A stretch of 64,000 nucleotides of DNA. It comes from Hoeflea ulvae (GTDB lineage Bacteria; Pseudomonadota; Alphaproteobacteria; Rhizobiales; Rhizobiaceae). How positions within the stretch are numbered: position 1 is the stretch's first letter; each line of letters begins with the position of its first letter. Location of the stretch: positions 4,161,501-4,225,500 of the forward strand of contig NZ_JAOVZQ010000001.1 of the NCBI RefSeq assembly GCF_026619435.1, written 5' to 3'. Position numbers and translations under genes: made by a program. The notes under the pieces are model-generated. The model had not been told where the DNA came from. It ran no database searches and saw nothing but the letters and a program-made list of their open reading frames with translations. Positions 24,944-34,194 of this stretch are shown piece after piece.

Positions 24944-26254
24944 ATGGCTGACCTTTCCACCAATTTTCTCGGTATCAAATCACCCAATCCCTTCTGGCTC
25001 GCATCCGCGCCGCCGACCGACAAGGCCTACAATGTCGAGCGCGCCTTCGAGGCCGGCTGGGGCGGCGTGGTCTGGAAAACCCTTGGCGAGGCCGGCCCGC
25101 CGGTCGTCAATGTCAACGGACCGCGCTATGGCGCCATCTGGGGCCCTGACCGCCGGTTGCTCGGTCTCAACAATATCGAGCTGATCACCGACCGCGACCT
25201 CGAAATCAACCTGCGCGAGATTGCCGAGGTCAAGCGGCGCTGGCCCGACCGGGCGATGATCGTCTCGATCATGGTGCCCTGCGAGGAGCAAAGCTGGAAG
25301 GCGATCCTGCCGCGTGTCGAGGCCACAGGTGCCGACGGCATCGAGCTCAATTTCGGCTGCCCGCACGGCATGAGCGAGCGCGGCATGGGCGCTGCGGTCG
25401 GCCAGGTGCCGGAATATATCCAGATGGTGGCCGAATGGTGCAAGCACTATTCCAGCATGCCGGTGATCGTGAAGCTGACGCCGAACATCACCGACATCCG
25501 CTATCCGGCACGCGCTGCCAAGGCCGGCGGCGCCGATGCGGTCTCGCTGATCAACACCATCTCATCCATCGTCTCGGTCGATCTCGACAATTTCGCGCCA
25601 GTGCCGACGATTGACGGCAAGGGCTCGCATGGCGGTTATTGCGGCCCGGCTGTCAAGCCGATCGCGCTCAACATGGTCGCCGAAATCGCCCGCGATGCCG
25701 AGACCCGTGGGCTGCCGATCTCCGGCATTGGCGGGATCCAGACCTGGCGCGACGCGGCGGAATATATTGCGCTGGGCTGCGGCACGGTTCAGGTCTGCAC
25801 CGCGGCGATGACCTACGGGTTCAAGATCGTCGAGGAAATGACGCAAGGCCTGTCCGACTGGATGGACGAGAAGGGCTACGCCACGCTGGCCGACTTCCAG
25901 GGGCGCGCCGTGCCCAACGTCACCGACTGGCAATATCTCAATCTCAACTACATCACCAAGGCCCGGATCGATCAGGATCTGTGCATCAAATGCGGCCGCT
26001 GCCACATCGCCTGCGAGGACACCTCGCACCAGGCGATTACCGCCATGGTCGATGGCGTGCGGCATTTCGAGGTGATGGACGACGAATGCGTCGGCTGCAA
26101 TCTCTGCGTCAATGTCTGCCCGGTCGATGACTGCATCACCATGATCGAGATGACCGAAGGCTCGGATCCGCGCACCGGTCGGCCGATCGACCATGATTAC
26201 GCCAACTGGACCACCCATCCCAACAATCCGATGGCGAAGCAAGCCGCGGAATAG
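24944..26254 (+). CDS. preA: NAD-dependent dihydropyrimidine dehydrogenase subunit PreA
   Basis: 436 residues. A dihydroorotate-dehydrogenase-type FMN barrel (FWLASAPPTDKAYNVERAFE, GIELNFGCPHGMSERGMG, VIVKLTPNITDIRYPARAAK, ISGIGGIQTWRDAAEYIALG) is followed by a ferredoxin domain with two 4Fe-4S motifs (CIKCGRCHIACEDTSH, CVGCNLCVNVCPVDDC). FGCPHGMSERGMG contains the catalytic cysteine region of dihydropyrimidine dehydrogenases. It reduces uracil/thymine to the 5,6-dihydro forms, the first step of the reductive pathway completed by genes at 31.4-39.1 kb. Confidence 0.92.
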   Translation: MADLSTNFLGIKSPNPFWLASAPPTDKAYNVERAFEAGWGGVVWKTLGEAGPPVVNVNGPRYGAIWGPDRRLLGLNNIELITDRDLEINLREIAEVKRRWPDRAMIVSIMVPCEEQSWKAILPRVEATGADGIELNFGCPHGMSERGMGAAVGQVPEYIQMVAEWCKHYSSMPVIVKLTPNITDIRYPARAAKAGGADAVSLINTISSIVSVDLDNFAPVPTIDGKGSHGGYCGPAVKPIALNMVAEIARDAETRGLPISGIGGIQTWRDAAEYIALGCGTVQVCTAAMTYGFKIVEEMTQGLSDWMDEKGYATLADFQGRAVPNVTDWQYLNLNYITKARIDQDLCIKCGRCHIACEDTSHQAITAMVDGVRHFEVMDDECVGCNLCVNVCPVDDCITMIEMTEGSDPRTGRPIDHDYANWTTHPNNPMAKQAAE

Positions 26255-26276
26255 GCACCGGACTTCTCAGGACAAG

Positions 26277-26304
26277 GGCCCCGCTTTTGCCGAGCGGGGC
26301 CTTT
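26277..26304 (+). terminator. Probable terminator after preA
   Basis: GGCCCCGCT (26277-26285) pairs with AGCGGGGCC (26293-26301) around a seven-base loop, followed by TTTC. It begins 23 bases after the preA stop. The T-run is short, so read-through is possible. Confidence 0.65.
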
Positions 26305-26413
26305 CGCATGTCGGGGCCTGGTACCCGGGATCTGGATCCTGGGGTCTTGCTTGCCTCCCCTGCCCCCGGTTGATATCTTCCGGCCAATTCAAATGGATTG
26401 GCCGGGGGGCACA

Positions 26414-27010
26414 ATGAGACTTCACACAGCCTTGATATTGCTTGCCTGCCTGGTTCTGACATCGTGCCAGACGATGTCGAAGGAAGAATGTGCTGTTGCC
26501 GACTGGCGCGTGGTCGGCGAACAAGACGGCGCTGCCGGTTACAATCCGCAGGATCGTTTTGCCGGGCACGTCAAGGCCTGCACCAAGGCCGGCGTCGCCG
26601 CTGACCAGACGCTGTGGTATCAGGGCTATCAGAAGGGCCTGCCGCGCTATTGCACGCCGCTCAATGGTCTGAGCGTCGGCAGCCAGGGAAAGACCTACGC
26701 CAATGTCTGCCCGCTCGATCTCGAACCGGGTTTCCGCGAGGGCTATGATCTCGGGCGTCTCCAGCATCGCAAGCGAAGCGAGATCAGCACGCTGGAATCG
26801 CGCATCAGCGCCATCGAACGCGACATTCGCGCCGACGAGGACCTGATCCGCGACCGCAAGGAAGACCGGCGCACCATCGAACGCCGGATCGACGACAACC
26901 GCTGGAAGATCCGCGATCTGGAGCGCGATATCGGCCGGTTGCAGTCCGATCTGCGCCGCATCAATGAAGACATGGAGGACCTCCGCTACAGCTATGCGGC
27001 GCGCGGGTAG
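26414..27010 (+). CDS. DUF2799-type lipoprotein
   Basis: 198 residues from ATG 26414. A lipoprotein signal peptide with lipobox LTSC (LILLACLVLTSCQTMSKEEC), then cysteine-containing segments (CAVADWRVVGEQDGAAGYNP, LPRYCTPLNGLSVGSQGKTY, GFREGYDLGRL), matching DUF2799. The last 80 residues are highly charged, arginine- and aspartate-rich and probably coiled coil. It should be anchored to a membrane facing the periplasm. Function unknown; no link to the pyrimidine genes is apparent. Confidence 0.75.
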   Translation: MRLHTALILLACLVLTSCQTMSKEECAVADWRVVGEQDGAAGYNPQDRFAGHVKACTKAGVAADQTLWYQGYQKGLPRYCTPLNGLSVGSQGKTYANVCPLDLEPGFREGYDLGRLQHRKRSEISTLESRISAIERDIRADEDLIRDRKEDRRTIERRIDDNRWKIRDLERDIGRLQSDLRRINEDMEDLRYSYAARG

Positions 27011-27014
27011 AGCG

Positions 27015-27788
27015 TCACAAGGCCGGAACCTCTGTGCGGGACAACGTTGCTGACGGACGGGTGCGCAGCGAAACCGGGTTAAGGCCGTAGCAGCGTTTGA
27101 ACGCGCGGGCAAAGCCTTCGGCGGAATCATAGCCATAGCGCCGCGCCACCGCGTCGACACGGTCGCCCTTGAGCAGATCCTGCCGCGCCAGGATGAGCCG
27201 CCACCTGCGCAGATAGGCCGCCGGCGTCTCGCCCACCACAGCCAAAAATGTTTCAGAAAACCGGCTCAGCGACAGACCGGCAATGCCTGCCAGATCCTCG
27301 TTTCGCCAGGGCCGTCCGGGACCGTCATGAATGGCAACAATGGCGCGGCTGAGCCGCGGATCGGACAGGCCGGCAAGCAGTCCGGGCTCGGTCGAACCGG
27401 CCTCGATCTGGGCGCGCAGCAGACGTACGATCAGCACCTCCCCAAGCCGGTTGATCACCGATGCGGAACCGCATCGCGCCGCCGCCAGTTCCGAACGCAT
27501 CAGGCTGACCAGGCTCGCAGCCTCGCTGTCGTGGGAAAGGTCGAAGCCGATCCTGTCAGGCAAGGCCGCCAGCAGCGGATTGGCGCTGCCGCCCCAATCG
27601 ACCTCTGCGCAAAACAGCAGATCAGTGCTCGCAAACCCCGACCCGACCCCGGCCGTGCCGAACCAGACATGCCCCGGGGCGCCATCCGCATCGGCCACAA
27701 CCACCAGCGTCGCCGTCTCCGGCCGCGAGGGCCTGACCTGCAGGCTGAACCGTTCCATCAGCGTTGTCAGTCGATCAAAAGACCGCAT
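27015..27788 (-). CDS. AraC-family transcriptional regulator
   Basis: 257 residues. The N-terminal 150 residues look like the cupin_6 sensor domain (FSLQVRPSRPETATLVVVAD, then ANPLLAALPDRIGFDLSHDS); the C-terminal 100 hold the two AraC helix-turn-helix units (NEDLAGIAGLSLSRFSETFL and VDAVARRYGYDSAEGFARAF, then KRCYGLNPVSLRTRP). It is divergent from the peroxiredoxin gene 88 bases away, which is the likely target. Confidence 0.85.
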   Translation of the reverse strand: MRSFDRLTTLMERFSLQVRPSRPETATLVVVADADGAPGHVWFGTAGVGSGFASTDLLFCAEVDWGGSANPLLAALPDRIGFDLSHDSEAASLVSLMRSELAAARCGSASVINRLGEVLIVRLLRAQIEAGSTEPGLLAGLSDPRLSRAIVAIHDGPGRPWRNEDLAGIAGLSLSRFSETFLAVVGETPAAYLRRWRLILARQDLLKGDRVDAVARRYGYDSAEGFARAFKRCYGLNPVSLRTRPSATLSRTEVPAL

Positions 27789-27876
27789 ATCGGTGTTCCT
27801 GTCGGATTGTTTGGCTTTTACAGACTATAAAACCTGTATGTTGGCTATGCAATCCCGATCCTGAAAGGTTCTTCCA

Positions 27877-28413
27877 ATGCTGATGCCACGCCAGAAAACA
27901 CCCGATCTCAATGTGCCGACCCTCGATCACGGCGCTTTCGACCTGACTTCCGATGCGTCGGAACGCGGAACCATCATCTGCTTTTACCGTGGCCTGCACT
28001 GCCCGATCTGCGCCAATTACCTTACCGAGTTTCAAAAGCGGGTCGCCGATTTCGCCGAACGCGGCGTGGCAACCATCGCCATCAGTTCCGACGGCGAAGA
28101 CCGGACACGCCAGATGGCCGAGAAGATCGGCGCCGACACCCTGCGCTTCGGCTATGACCTGCCGCTGGCCAAGGCCCGCGAATGGGGTCTCTATATCTCG
28201 ACATCGCGCGGCACCACCTCGATCGGCATCGAGGAGCCAGCCTTGTTCTCCGAACCCGGCCTGTTCATGGTGACGCCGCAGCAGACGCTGTTCTACGGCT
28301 CGGTCCAGACCATGCCCTTCGTCCGCCCGCATTTTTCCGAACTGGTCGGCGCGCTCGATTTCGCCATCAAGAACGATTACCCGGCCCGCGGCGAATACAC
28401 CGGCGCCGTATGA
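27877..28413 (+). CDS. Peroxiredoxin-like AhpC/TSA-family protein
   Basis: 178 residues. A thioredoxin-fold protein with the active-site segment FYRGLHCPICANYLTEFQ, where C42 would be the peroxidatic cysteine and C45 a possible resolving one. The later FGYDLPLAKAREWGLYIST and EEPALFSEPGLFMVTPQQTL suit this AhpC/TSA subgroup. It probably reduces peroxides or acts as a thiol oxidoreductase. Expression is likely set by the divergent AraC-type regulator. The stop is 12 bases from the stop of arsH on the other strand. Confidence 0.8.
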   Translation: MLMPRQKTPDLNVPTLDHGAFDLTSDASERGTIICFYRGLHCPICANYLTEFQKRVADFAERGVATIAISSDGEDRTRQMAEKIGADTLRFGYDLPLAKAREWGLYISTSRGTTSIGIEEPALFSEPGLFMVTPQQTLFYGSVQTMPFVRPHFSELVGALDFAIKNDYPARGEYTGAV

Positions 28414-28425
28414 GGCAAACCAGCG

Positions 28426-29142
28426 CTAGATCGAGCGCTGATTGACCCGCAGGGAGAGCGCTTCGGCGCTCTCCACCCGCTCCGAGTAGCGATCGACCAG
28501 ATATTCCGCCCGCCCCCGGGTGAGCAGCGTGAACTTCATCAGCTCTTCCATGACATCGACCATGCGGTTGTAATACGGTGATGGCTGCATGCGGCCGCTC
28601 TCGTCAAACTCCGCAAAGGCCTTGGGAACCGATGACTGGTTGGGGATGGTGATCATCCGCATCCAGCGGCCCAGAATCCGCATCTGGTTGAGCGTGTTGA
28701 AGCTCTGTGATCCGCCGCAGACCTGCATCAGCGCCAGCGTCCGTCCCTGGGTCGGGCGCACCCCGCCGATCGGTGCCAGGGGAAGCCAGTCGATCTGGGT
28801 CTTCATCACGCCGGTCATGGCGCCGTGACGTTCGGGCGAACACCAGACATGGGCTTCAGACCAGAGCGACAGCTCGCGCAATTCAGTGACCTTGGGGTGG
28901 CTTTCCGCATCATCGGACACCAGCGGCAGGCCGGCCGGGTCATAGATCCTGACCTCGGCGCCCAGCGCCTCAAGCACGCGTTTGGCCTCCTGGGTCAGAA
29001 ACCGCGAATAGGACCGGGTGCGCAATGATCCGCAGAGCATCAGCACGCGCGGCTTGTGATCCGGCTCGCCGGGCAAGACCAGTTTCCCGGTCTCAGGCAG
29101 GTGCAGGCTGGCGCGGTCGATATTGGGCATTTCATCGGTCAT
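28426..29142 (-). CDS. arsH: NADPH-dependent FMN reductase ArsH
   Basis: 238 residues from ATG 29142. Flavodoxin-like fold: [20 protein letters not shown] (FMN phosphate loop), [20 protein letters not shown] and [20 protein letters not shown]. The length and the SPERHG motif match ArsH, which oxidises methylated trivalent arsenicals and acts as a quinone/azo reductase. It overlaps arsC by four bases. Confidence 0.9.
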   Translation of the reverse strand: MTDEMPNIDRASLHLPETGKLVLPGEPDHKPRVLMLCGSLRTRSYSRFLTQEAKRVLEALGAEVRIYDPAGLPLVSDDAESHPKVTELRELSLWSEAHVWCSPERHGAMTGVMKTQIDWLPLAPIGGVRPTQGRTLALMQVCGGSQSFNTLNQMRILGRWMRMITIPNQSSVPKAFAEFDESGRMQPSPYYNRMVDVMEELMKFTLLTRGRAEYLVDRYSERVESAEALSLRVNQRSI

Positions 29143-29543
29143 GGCGCGGTGATCACCTCTCCGTCTTCCTTGGTATGGGTGGTGCCCGGCGCCACATCGA
29201 GCAGCGCGAAGACAGCTTCCGAAGGCCGGCACAGCGCCACGCCCTTTGGCGTGCAGACAATCGGCCGGTTGACCAGCACCGGATGCTCGAGCATCGCGTC
29301 AAGGATCGCCTCATCGCTAACAGCGGGATCGGTCAGACCTAGCTCCTCGGCAGGCGATTTCGACACCCGAAGCGCGCTGCGCGGGGTCAGGCCTGCTGCA
29401 GCAAACAGCCCCTGCAATTGCGGCCGGGTCCAGCCGGTTTGAAGATATTCGACAACGACCGGCTCCCCGGCAAAGGCCCGGATGATCTCGAGAACATTGC
29501 GGGATGTGCCGCAACCGGGATTGTGGTGGATGACAATGCTCAT
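29139..29543 (-). CDS. arsC: Glutaredoxin-dependent arsenate reductase ArsC
   Basis: 134 residues. The catalytic C11 lies in [17 protein letters not shown], and the arginines [12 protein letters not shown] and [19 protein letters not shown] are at the usual places. It reduces arsenate to arsenite using glutathione and glutaredoxin. Only arsC and arsH are present; no arsR repressor or arsenite exporter lies beside them, so export must be encoded elsewhere or the operon has been pruned. Confidence 0.92.
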   Translation of the reverse strand: MSIVIHHNPGCGTSRNVLEIIRAFAGEPVVVEYLQTGWTRPQLQGLFAAAGLTPRSALRVSKSPAEELGLTDPAVSDEAILDAMLEHPVLVNRPIVCTPKGVALCRPSEAVFALLDVAPGTTHTKEDGEVITAP

Positions 29544-29707
29544 GCAGGTTTTCCGATCTTGCTGGCGTTCGACGTGGCACCCGCTTAGCCCAGGGCAGAC
29601 AACATATCAAGACATCTTGATTAATATGCCAGGCCCGTCCCGGCATCTCCGCCTTGATTGCAGACGCGATCAATTGCACAAAGGCGGCAACCACAAGGGA
29701 GACTTCA

Positions 29708-30466
29708 ATGAGCATTGACTTGACCGGCAAGACAGCCCTGATCACCGGCGCCAGCCGCGGCATCGGCGAGGCAGCCAGCCGCATTCTGGCCGGATACGGC
29801 GCCAATGTCGTTCTGGCAGCGCGCTCCACCCGCGACACCGCCCGGATCGCCGCCGAGATCGGCGACAAGGCAATCGCGGTGACCTGCGACGTGGCCCAAT
29901 ATATCGACGTCGAAAATGCGGTCAAACTGGCCGTCGACAGCTTTGGCGGCCTGGATTTCCTGGTCAACAATGCCGGCGTCATCGATCCCATCGCCCGCAT
30001 CGAGGACTCTGATCCGGAAGCCTGGGACCAGGTTGTCGACATCAATTTCAAGGGCGTCTATCATGGCCTGCGCGCCGCCATCCCGGTGATGAAAAAGCGC
30101 GGCGGCGGCGTCATCATCAACATCTCCTCAGGGGCTGCCACGGGCGCGCTCGAAGGCTGGAGCCATTACTGCGCCACCAAGGCGGGCGTCTTGTCGTTGA
30201 CCAGATGCGCCCATGCGGAATGCGCCGCCGACAATATCCGCGTCGTCGGCCTGTCGCCGGGAACCGTGGCCACCGACATGCAGCGCTCGATCAGGGATTC
30301 CGGCGTCAATGCGGTCAGCCAGATGGACTGGTCGATGCACATCTCGCCCGACTGGGTCGGCGAAGCCATCGCCTGGCTCACCACCGATGCGGCACGCAGC
30401 TATGACGGCGATGATTTCTCGCTCAAGACCGAAGAAGCCCGCCGCGCGGTCGGACTGATCAGCTAA
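29708..30466 (+). CDS. Short-chain dehydrogenase/reductase
   Basis: 252 residues from ATG 29708. Classical SDR: TGASRGIGEAASRILAGYGA, NNAGVIDPI, active-site serine in IINISSGAATGAL, and YCATKAGVLSLTR. The end WLTTDAARSYDGDDFSLKTE is normal. Placed between the ars genes and rutR and separated from both by strand changes, so context gives no substrate. Confidence 0.85.
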   Translation: MSIDLTGKTALITGASRGIGEAASRILAGYGANVVLAARSTRDTARIAAEIGDKAIAVTCDVAQYIDVENAVKLAVDSFGGLDFLVNNAGVIDPIARIEDSDPEAWDQVVDINFKGVYHGLRAAIPVMKKRGGGVIINISSGAATGALEGWSHYCATKAGVLSLTRCAHAECAADNIRVVGLSPGTVATDMQRSIRDSGVNAVSQMDWSMHISPDWVGEAIAWLTTDAARSYDGDDFSLKTEEARRAVGLIS

Positions 30467-30481
30467 GCCGCGGCCAAATGG

Positions 30482-31180
30482 CTACAGGCGGCGGATGCGC
30501 GGGCTCTCGCCGCCTGAGGACTGCGGCCGCAAACCATCGAGAAACAGCGTCTCGAGATAGCGCGCGGCGTCCTCGAAACGGCCTTCCGCGCCACGGTCGG
30601 GCCCGAGGATGACCCGGACCTGGGCGTCAAAATCGGCATAATGCTGGGTGGTTGACCAGATCGAGAAGATCAGGTGCAGCGGATCGACCGGATTGATCTG
30701 CCCGGATTTCATCCAGCCGCGCAGGATGTCGGCCTTTTCATCGACCAGCGGCTTGAGTTCGCTTTCCAGCAGACGCTTGATACGCGGCGCGCCCTGCAGG
30801 ATTTCATTGGCGAACAACCGGCTTTCGCGGGGAAAGTCGCGCGCCATTTCGAGCTTGCGGCGAATATAGGACTGCAATTCCGGCAGCGGGTCGCCCACCG
30901 CGTCAAGTTCGCGCAGCGGCTCCAGCCAGGTGTCGAGCAGGCGGGCGATCAGCGCCTCGTACATGTCCTGCTTGCGGCGGAAATAATACAGCAGATTGGG
31001 TTTGGACATGCCTGCATGATCGGCGATCCGGTCGATGGTCGCCCCACGAAATCCGTGCGCGGAAAACTCCTCGAGCGCCGCATCGAGGATGCGGGCCTCG
31101 TTCTCCATCTGAATGCGCGTCTTGCGCTGGGTTTCGGTGGCCCGTGCCTTCTGGCCCTGCGCTGTTCTGCCTTCGCTCAT
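30482..31180 (-). CDS. rutR: TetR-family regulator, RutR-like
   Basis: 232 residues. An N-terminal TetR helix-turn-helix (ILDAALEEFSAHGFRGATID, then HAGMSKPNLLYYFRRKQDMY) and the RutR-type C-terminal domain (LFANEILQGAPRIKRLLESE, then SIWSTTQHYADFDAQVRVIL with the conserved WSTTQHYADF). E. coli RutR binds uracil and thymine. The gene is divergent from the aminotransferase of pyrimidine catabolism, with a RutR-box-like palindrome in the gap, so it probably represses that operon and preTA until pyrimidine is present. The first 20 residues, basic and polar, precede the domain; a start a little downstream is possible. Confidence 0.85.
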   Translation of the reverse strand: MSEGRTAQGQKARATETQRKTRIQMENEARILDAALEEFSAHGFRGATIDRIADHAGMSKPNLLYYFRRKQDMYEALIARLLDTWLEPLRELDAVGDPLPELQSYIRRKLEMARDFPRESRLFANEILQGAPRIKRLLESELKPLVDEKADILRGWMKSGQINPVDPLHLIFSIWSTTQHYADFDAQVRVILGPDRGAEGRFEDAARYLETLFLDGLRPQSSGGESPRIRRL

Positions 31181-31230
31181 CCGGCTTCATTCACCCCGTT
31201 GATGCTGTCACGGACAACGCCGAATTGGCC

Positions 31231-31246
31231 TTGACCACATGGTTGT
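31231..31246. promoter_or_regulatory. RutR-box candidate between rutR and the aminotransferase gene
   Basis: TTGACCACATGGTTGT matches the E. coli RutR consensus TTGACCAnnTGGTCAA at 11 of 14 defined positions, with a perfect TTGACCA-CA-TGGT core. It lies 50 bases upstream of the rutR start and 123 upstream of the aminotransferase, suited to control both directions. Binding is inferred. Confidence 0.6.
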
Positions 31247-31369
31247 CCCTGTTAGAGTTTTATCAAACAGTCAAGATTTCGTAACACAGCCTGTGAGCGG
31301 AAACAAAGCCTTCCAAAACGGCACCTGACTGAATCAACGGGAACCCATGCGTCAGGAGGCGCGCCAGCA

Positions 31370-32698
31370 TTGTCAAACCGGCTCAACACCACTCCCAACG
31401 ACCTGCGTGCGTTCTGGATGCCGTTTACCGCCAACCGCCAGTTCAAGCAGAACCCGCGCATGCTGGTCGGCGCCAAGGACATGCATTTCACGTCTTCCGA
31501 TGGTCGCCAGATCCTCGACGGCACCGCGGGCCTGTGGTGCGTCAACGCCGGCCATTGCCGTCCGAAGATCACCGAGGCGATCGCGCAGCAGGCCGGCGAG
31601 CTGGATTATGCACCGGCCTTCCAGATGGGACACCCCAAGGCCTTCGAGCTCGCCAACCGGCTGGTCGACATCGCGCCCGAGGGCATGAACCATGTACTGT
31701 TCACCAATTCCGGGTCGGAATCGGTCGAAACCGCGCTGAAGGTTGCGCTCGCCTATCAGCGCGCGAAGGGTCACGGATCCCGCACCCGGCTGATCGGCCG
31801 CGAGCGCGGCTATCATGGCGTCAATTTCGGCGGCATTTCCGTTGGCGGCATCGTCTCCAACCGCAAGATGTTCGGCACGCTGCTGACCGGCGTCGATCAT
31901 ATGCCGCACACCCATCTGCCCGCGCAGAATGCCTTCACCAAGGGCCAGCCCGAGCATGGCGGCGACCTGGCGAGCGAGCTCGAGCGCATCGTCACGCTGC
32001 ATGACGCCTCGACCATCGCCGCTGTCATCGTCGAGCCGGTCGCCGGCTCCACCGGCGTGCTGATCCCGCCCAAGGGCTATCTCAAGAAACTGCGCGAGAT
32101 CTGCACCGTGCACGGCATCCTGCTGATCTTCGATGAGGTCATCACCGGCTTTGGCCGCCTTGGCTCGCCTTTTGCCGCCCAGCATTACGATGTCATGCCG
32201 GACATGATCACATCCGCCAAGGGACTGACCAATGGCGTCATCCCGATGGGTGCAGTCTTCGTGACCTCGGAGATCCACGACGCCTTCATGCAGGGCCCCG
32301 AGCACCTGATCGAGTTCTTCCACGGCTACACCTATTCCGGCAACCCGATAGCCTCGGCCGCAGCCCTCGCCACGCTCGACACCTACAAGGAAGAAGGCCT
32401 GCTGACCCGCGCCGCCGAAATCTCGCCCTACTGGGAAGAGCAGCTGCATTCACTGAAGGATTGCCCGCACGTCATCGACATCCGCAACACCGGCCTGATC
32501 GGCGCCATCGAGCTCGACCCTATTGCCGGCGAGCCGACCAAACGCGCCTTCTCGGCCTTCCTCAAGGCCTATGATGACGGCTTGCTGATCCGAACCACCG
32601 GCGACATCATTGCGCTGTCGCCGCCGCTGATCATCTCGAAGGATCAGATCGACGAATTGTTTGAAAAACTGCGTAAAGTCCTCGAAGGGATTGCCTGA
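31370..32698 (+). CDS. Omega-amino acid:pyruvate aminotransferase (beta-alanine type)
   Basis: 442 residues from a TTG at 31370 (GGAGG eleven bases upstream; no ATG fits the conserved N-terminus SNRLNTTPNDLRAFWMPFTA). Class III PLP enzyme: FTNSGSESVETALKVALAYQ (cofactor phosphate), IFDEVITGFGRLG, and the Schiff-base lysine in ITSAKGLTNGVIPMG. In this setting it would move the amino group of beta-alanine or beta-aminoisobutyrate to pyruvate, giving malonate or methylmalonate semialdehyde for the dehydrogenase that follows two bases later. Confidence 0.88.
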   Translation: MSNRLNTTPNDLRAFWMPFTANRQFKQNPRMLVGAKDMHFTSSDGRQILDGTAGLWCVNAGHCRPKITEAIAQQAGELDYAPAFQMGHPKAFELANRLVDIAPEGMNHVLFTNSGSESVETALKVALAYQRAKGHGSRTRLIGRERGYHGVNFGGISVGGIVSNRKMFGTLLTGVDHMPHTHLPAQNAFTKGQPEHGGDLASELERIVTLHDASTIAAVIVEPVAGSTGVLIPPKGYLKKLREICTVHGILLIFDEVITGFGRLGSPFAAQHYDVMPDMITSAKGLTNGVIPMGAVFVTSEIHDAFMQGPEHLIEFFHGYTYSGNPIASAAALATLDTYKEEGLLTRAAEISPYWEEQLHSLKDCPHVIDIRNTGLIGAIELDPIAGEPTKRAFSAFLKAYDDGLLIRTTGDIIALSPPLIISKDQIDELFEKLRKVLEGIA

Positions 32699-32700
32699 CC

Positions 32701-34191
32701 ATGCAGATCATTGAGAACGCCATTGATGGCAAACTGACAATTTCCGCGTCGGACCGCCGTTCTCCGGTGTTCAACCCGGCCACCGGCGAACAGATCGCCG
32801 AGCTGCCGCTGTCGACGGTTGAGGAAATCAACGCGGCCGTGGCCTCCGCCAAGGCGGCGCAGCCGGCCTGGGGCAACATGCCGCCTCTCAAGCGCGCCCG
32901 CTATATGTTCAAGTTCAAGGAACTGCTCGACCGCCATGCCGGCGACATCGCCCGCGAGATTTCGCGCGAACACGGCAAGACCCATGATGATGCGCTGGGT
33001 GAAGTCACCCGCGGCATCGAGGTGGTCGAATTCGCCTGCGGCATTCCCAATCTGCTCAAGGGCGACTTTTCCCGCAATGTCGGCCCCGGCATCGACTCCA
33101 TCGCCGACCGCCAGCCGCTCGGCGTTGTCGCCGGCATCACTCCGTTCAACTTCCCGGCCATGGTGCCGATGTGGATGTATCCGATGGCGATTGCCTGCGG
33201 CAACACCTTCATCCTCAAGCCATCCGAGCGCGATCCGTCCGCACCGATGCTGGCCTGGAAATTGTTCCAGGAAGCCGGATTCCCCGATGGGATCTTGAAT
33301 GTCGTCCACGGCGACAAGCTCGCCGTCGACACCCTGCTCGATCACCCCGACGTCAAGGCAATCAGCTTTGTCGGGTCCACCCCGATTGCCGAATATGTCT
33401 ATTCGCGCGGCACTGCCAACGGCAAGCGCGTGCAGGCGCTTGGCGGCGCCAAGAACCACATGGTGATCATGCCCGACGCCGACATGGACCAGGCCGCCGA
33501 CGCGCTGATGGGCGCGGGCTACGGCTCGGCCGGCGAACGCTGCATGGCAATCTCTGTTGCCGTTCCGGTGGGCGAAAAGACCGCCGATGCGCTGGTCGCC
33601 AAGCTCAAGCCGCGCGTCGAGGCGCTGAAGATCGGCCCGGCCACCGACGAGGCCGCTGAAATGGGTCCGGTGGTCACGAAGCAGCACCAGGAAAAGGTGC
33701 TCGGTTACATCGACCAGGGCGTCAGCCAAGGCGCGGAACTGGTCGTCGATGGCCGTGGTTTCTCGCTGCAGGGCTACGAGAACGGCTACTTCGTTGGCGG
33801 CACGCTGTTTGACCGCGTCACCACCGACATGACCATCTACAAGGAAGAAATCTTCGGACCGGTGCTCTCGGTGGTCCGTGCCGGAACCTTCGACGACGCC
33901 GTCAAGATGATCAATGACCATGAATATGGCAACGGCACCGCGATCTTCACCCGCGATGGTGACGCAGCCCGCGCCTTCTCCGATTCCATCGAGGTCGGCA
34001 TGGTCGGCATCAACGTGCCGATCCCGGTTCCGGTGGCCTATCATTCCTTCGGCGGCTGGAAGCGTTCCCTGTTCGGCGATCACTCGATTTATGGCCCGGA
34101 GGGCGTGCGCTTTTACACCCGCCTGAAAACCATCACTTCGCGCTGGCCCAACGGCATCAAGTCCGGCGCCGTGTTCAATTTTCCGAGCTGA
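32701..34191 (+). CDS. mmsA: CoA-acylating methylmalonate-semialdehyde dehydrogenase
   Basis: 496 residues. Aldehyde-dehydrogenase fold with GVVAGITPFNFPAMVPMWMY, KPSERDPSAPM, FVGSTPIAEYVYSRG and the catalytic cysteine in GAGYGSAGERCMAISVAVPV. The GGAKNHMVIMPDADMDQAAD block is typical of the MmsA/IolA subgroup, which makes acetyl- or propionyl-CoA from malonate or methylmalonate semialdehyde. Stop-to-start spacing of two bases to the aminotransferase shows one operon; this is the final step of pyrimidine catabolism. Confidence 0.92.
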   Translation: MQIIENAIDGKLTISASDRRSPVFNPATGEQIAELPLSTVEEINAAVASAKAAQPAWGNMPPLKRARYMFKFKELLDRHAGDIAREISREHGKTHDDALGEVTRGIEVVEFACGIPNLLKGDFSRNVGPGIDSIADRQPLGVVAGITPFNFPAMVPMWMYPMAIACGNTFILKPSERDPSAPMLAWKLFQEAGFPDGILNVVHGDKLAVDTLLDHPDVKAISFVGSTPIAEYVYSRGTANGKRVQALGGAKNHMVIMPDADMDQAADALMGAGYGSAGERCMAISVAVPVGEKTADALVAKLKPRVEALKIGPATDEAAEMGPVVTKQHQEKVLGYIDQGVSQGAELVVDGRGFSLQGYENGYFVGGTLFDRVTTDMTIYKEEIFGPVLSVVRAGTFDDAVKMINDHEYGNGTAIFTRDGDAARAFSDSIEVGMVGINVPIPVPVAYHSFGGWKRSLFGDHSIYGPEGVRFYTRLKTITSRWPNGIKSGAVFNFPS

Positions 34192-34194
34192 CCC

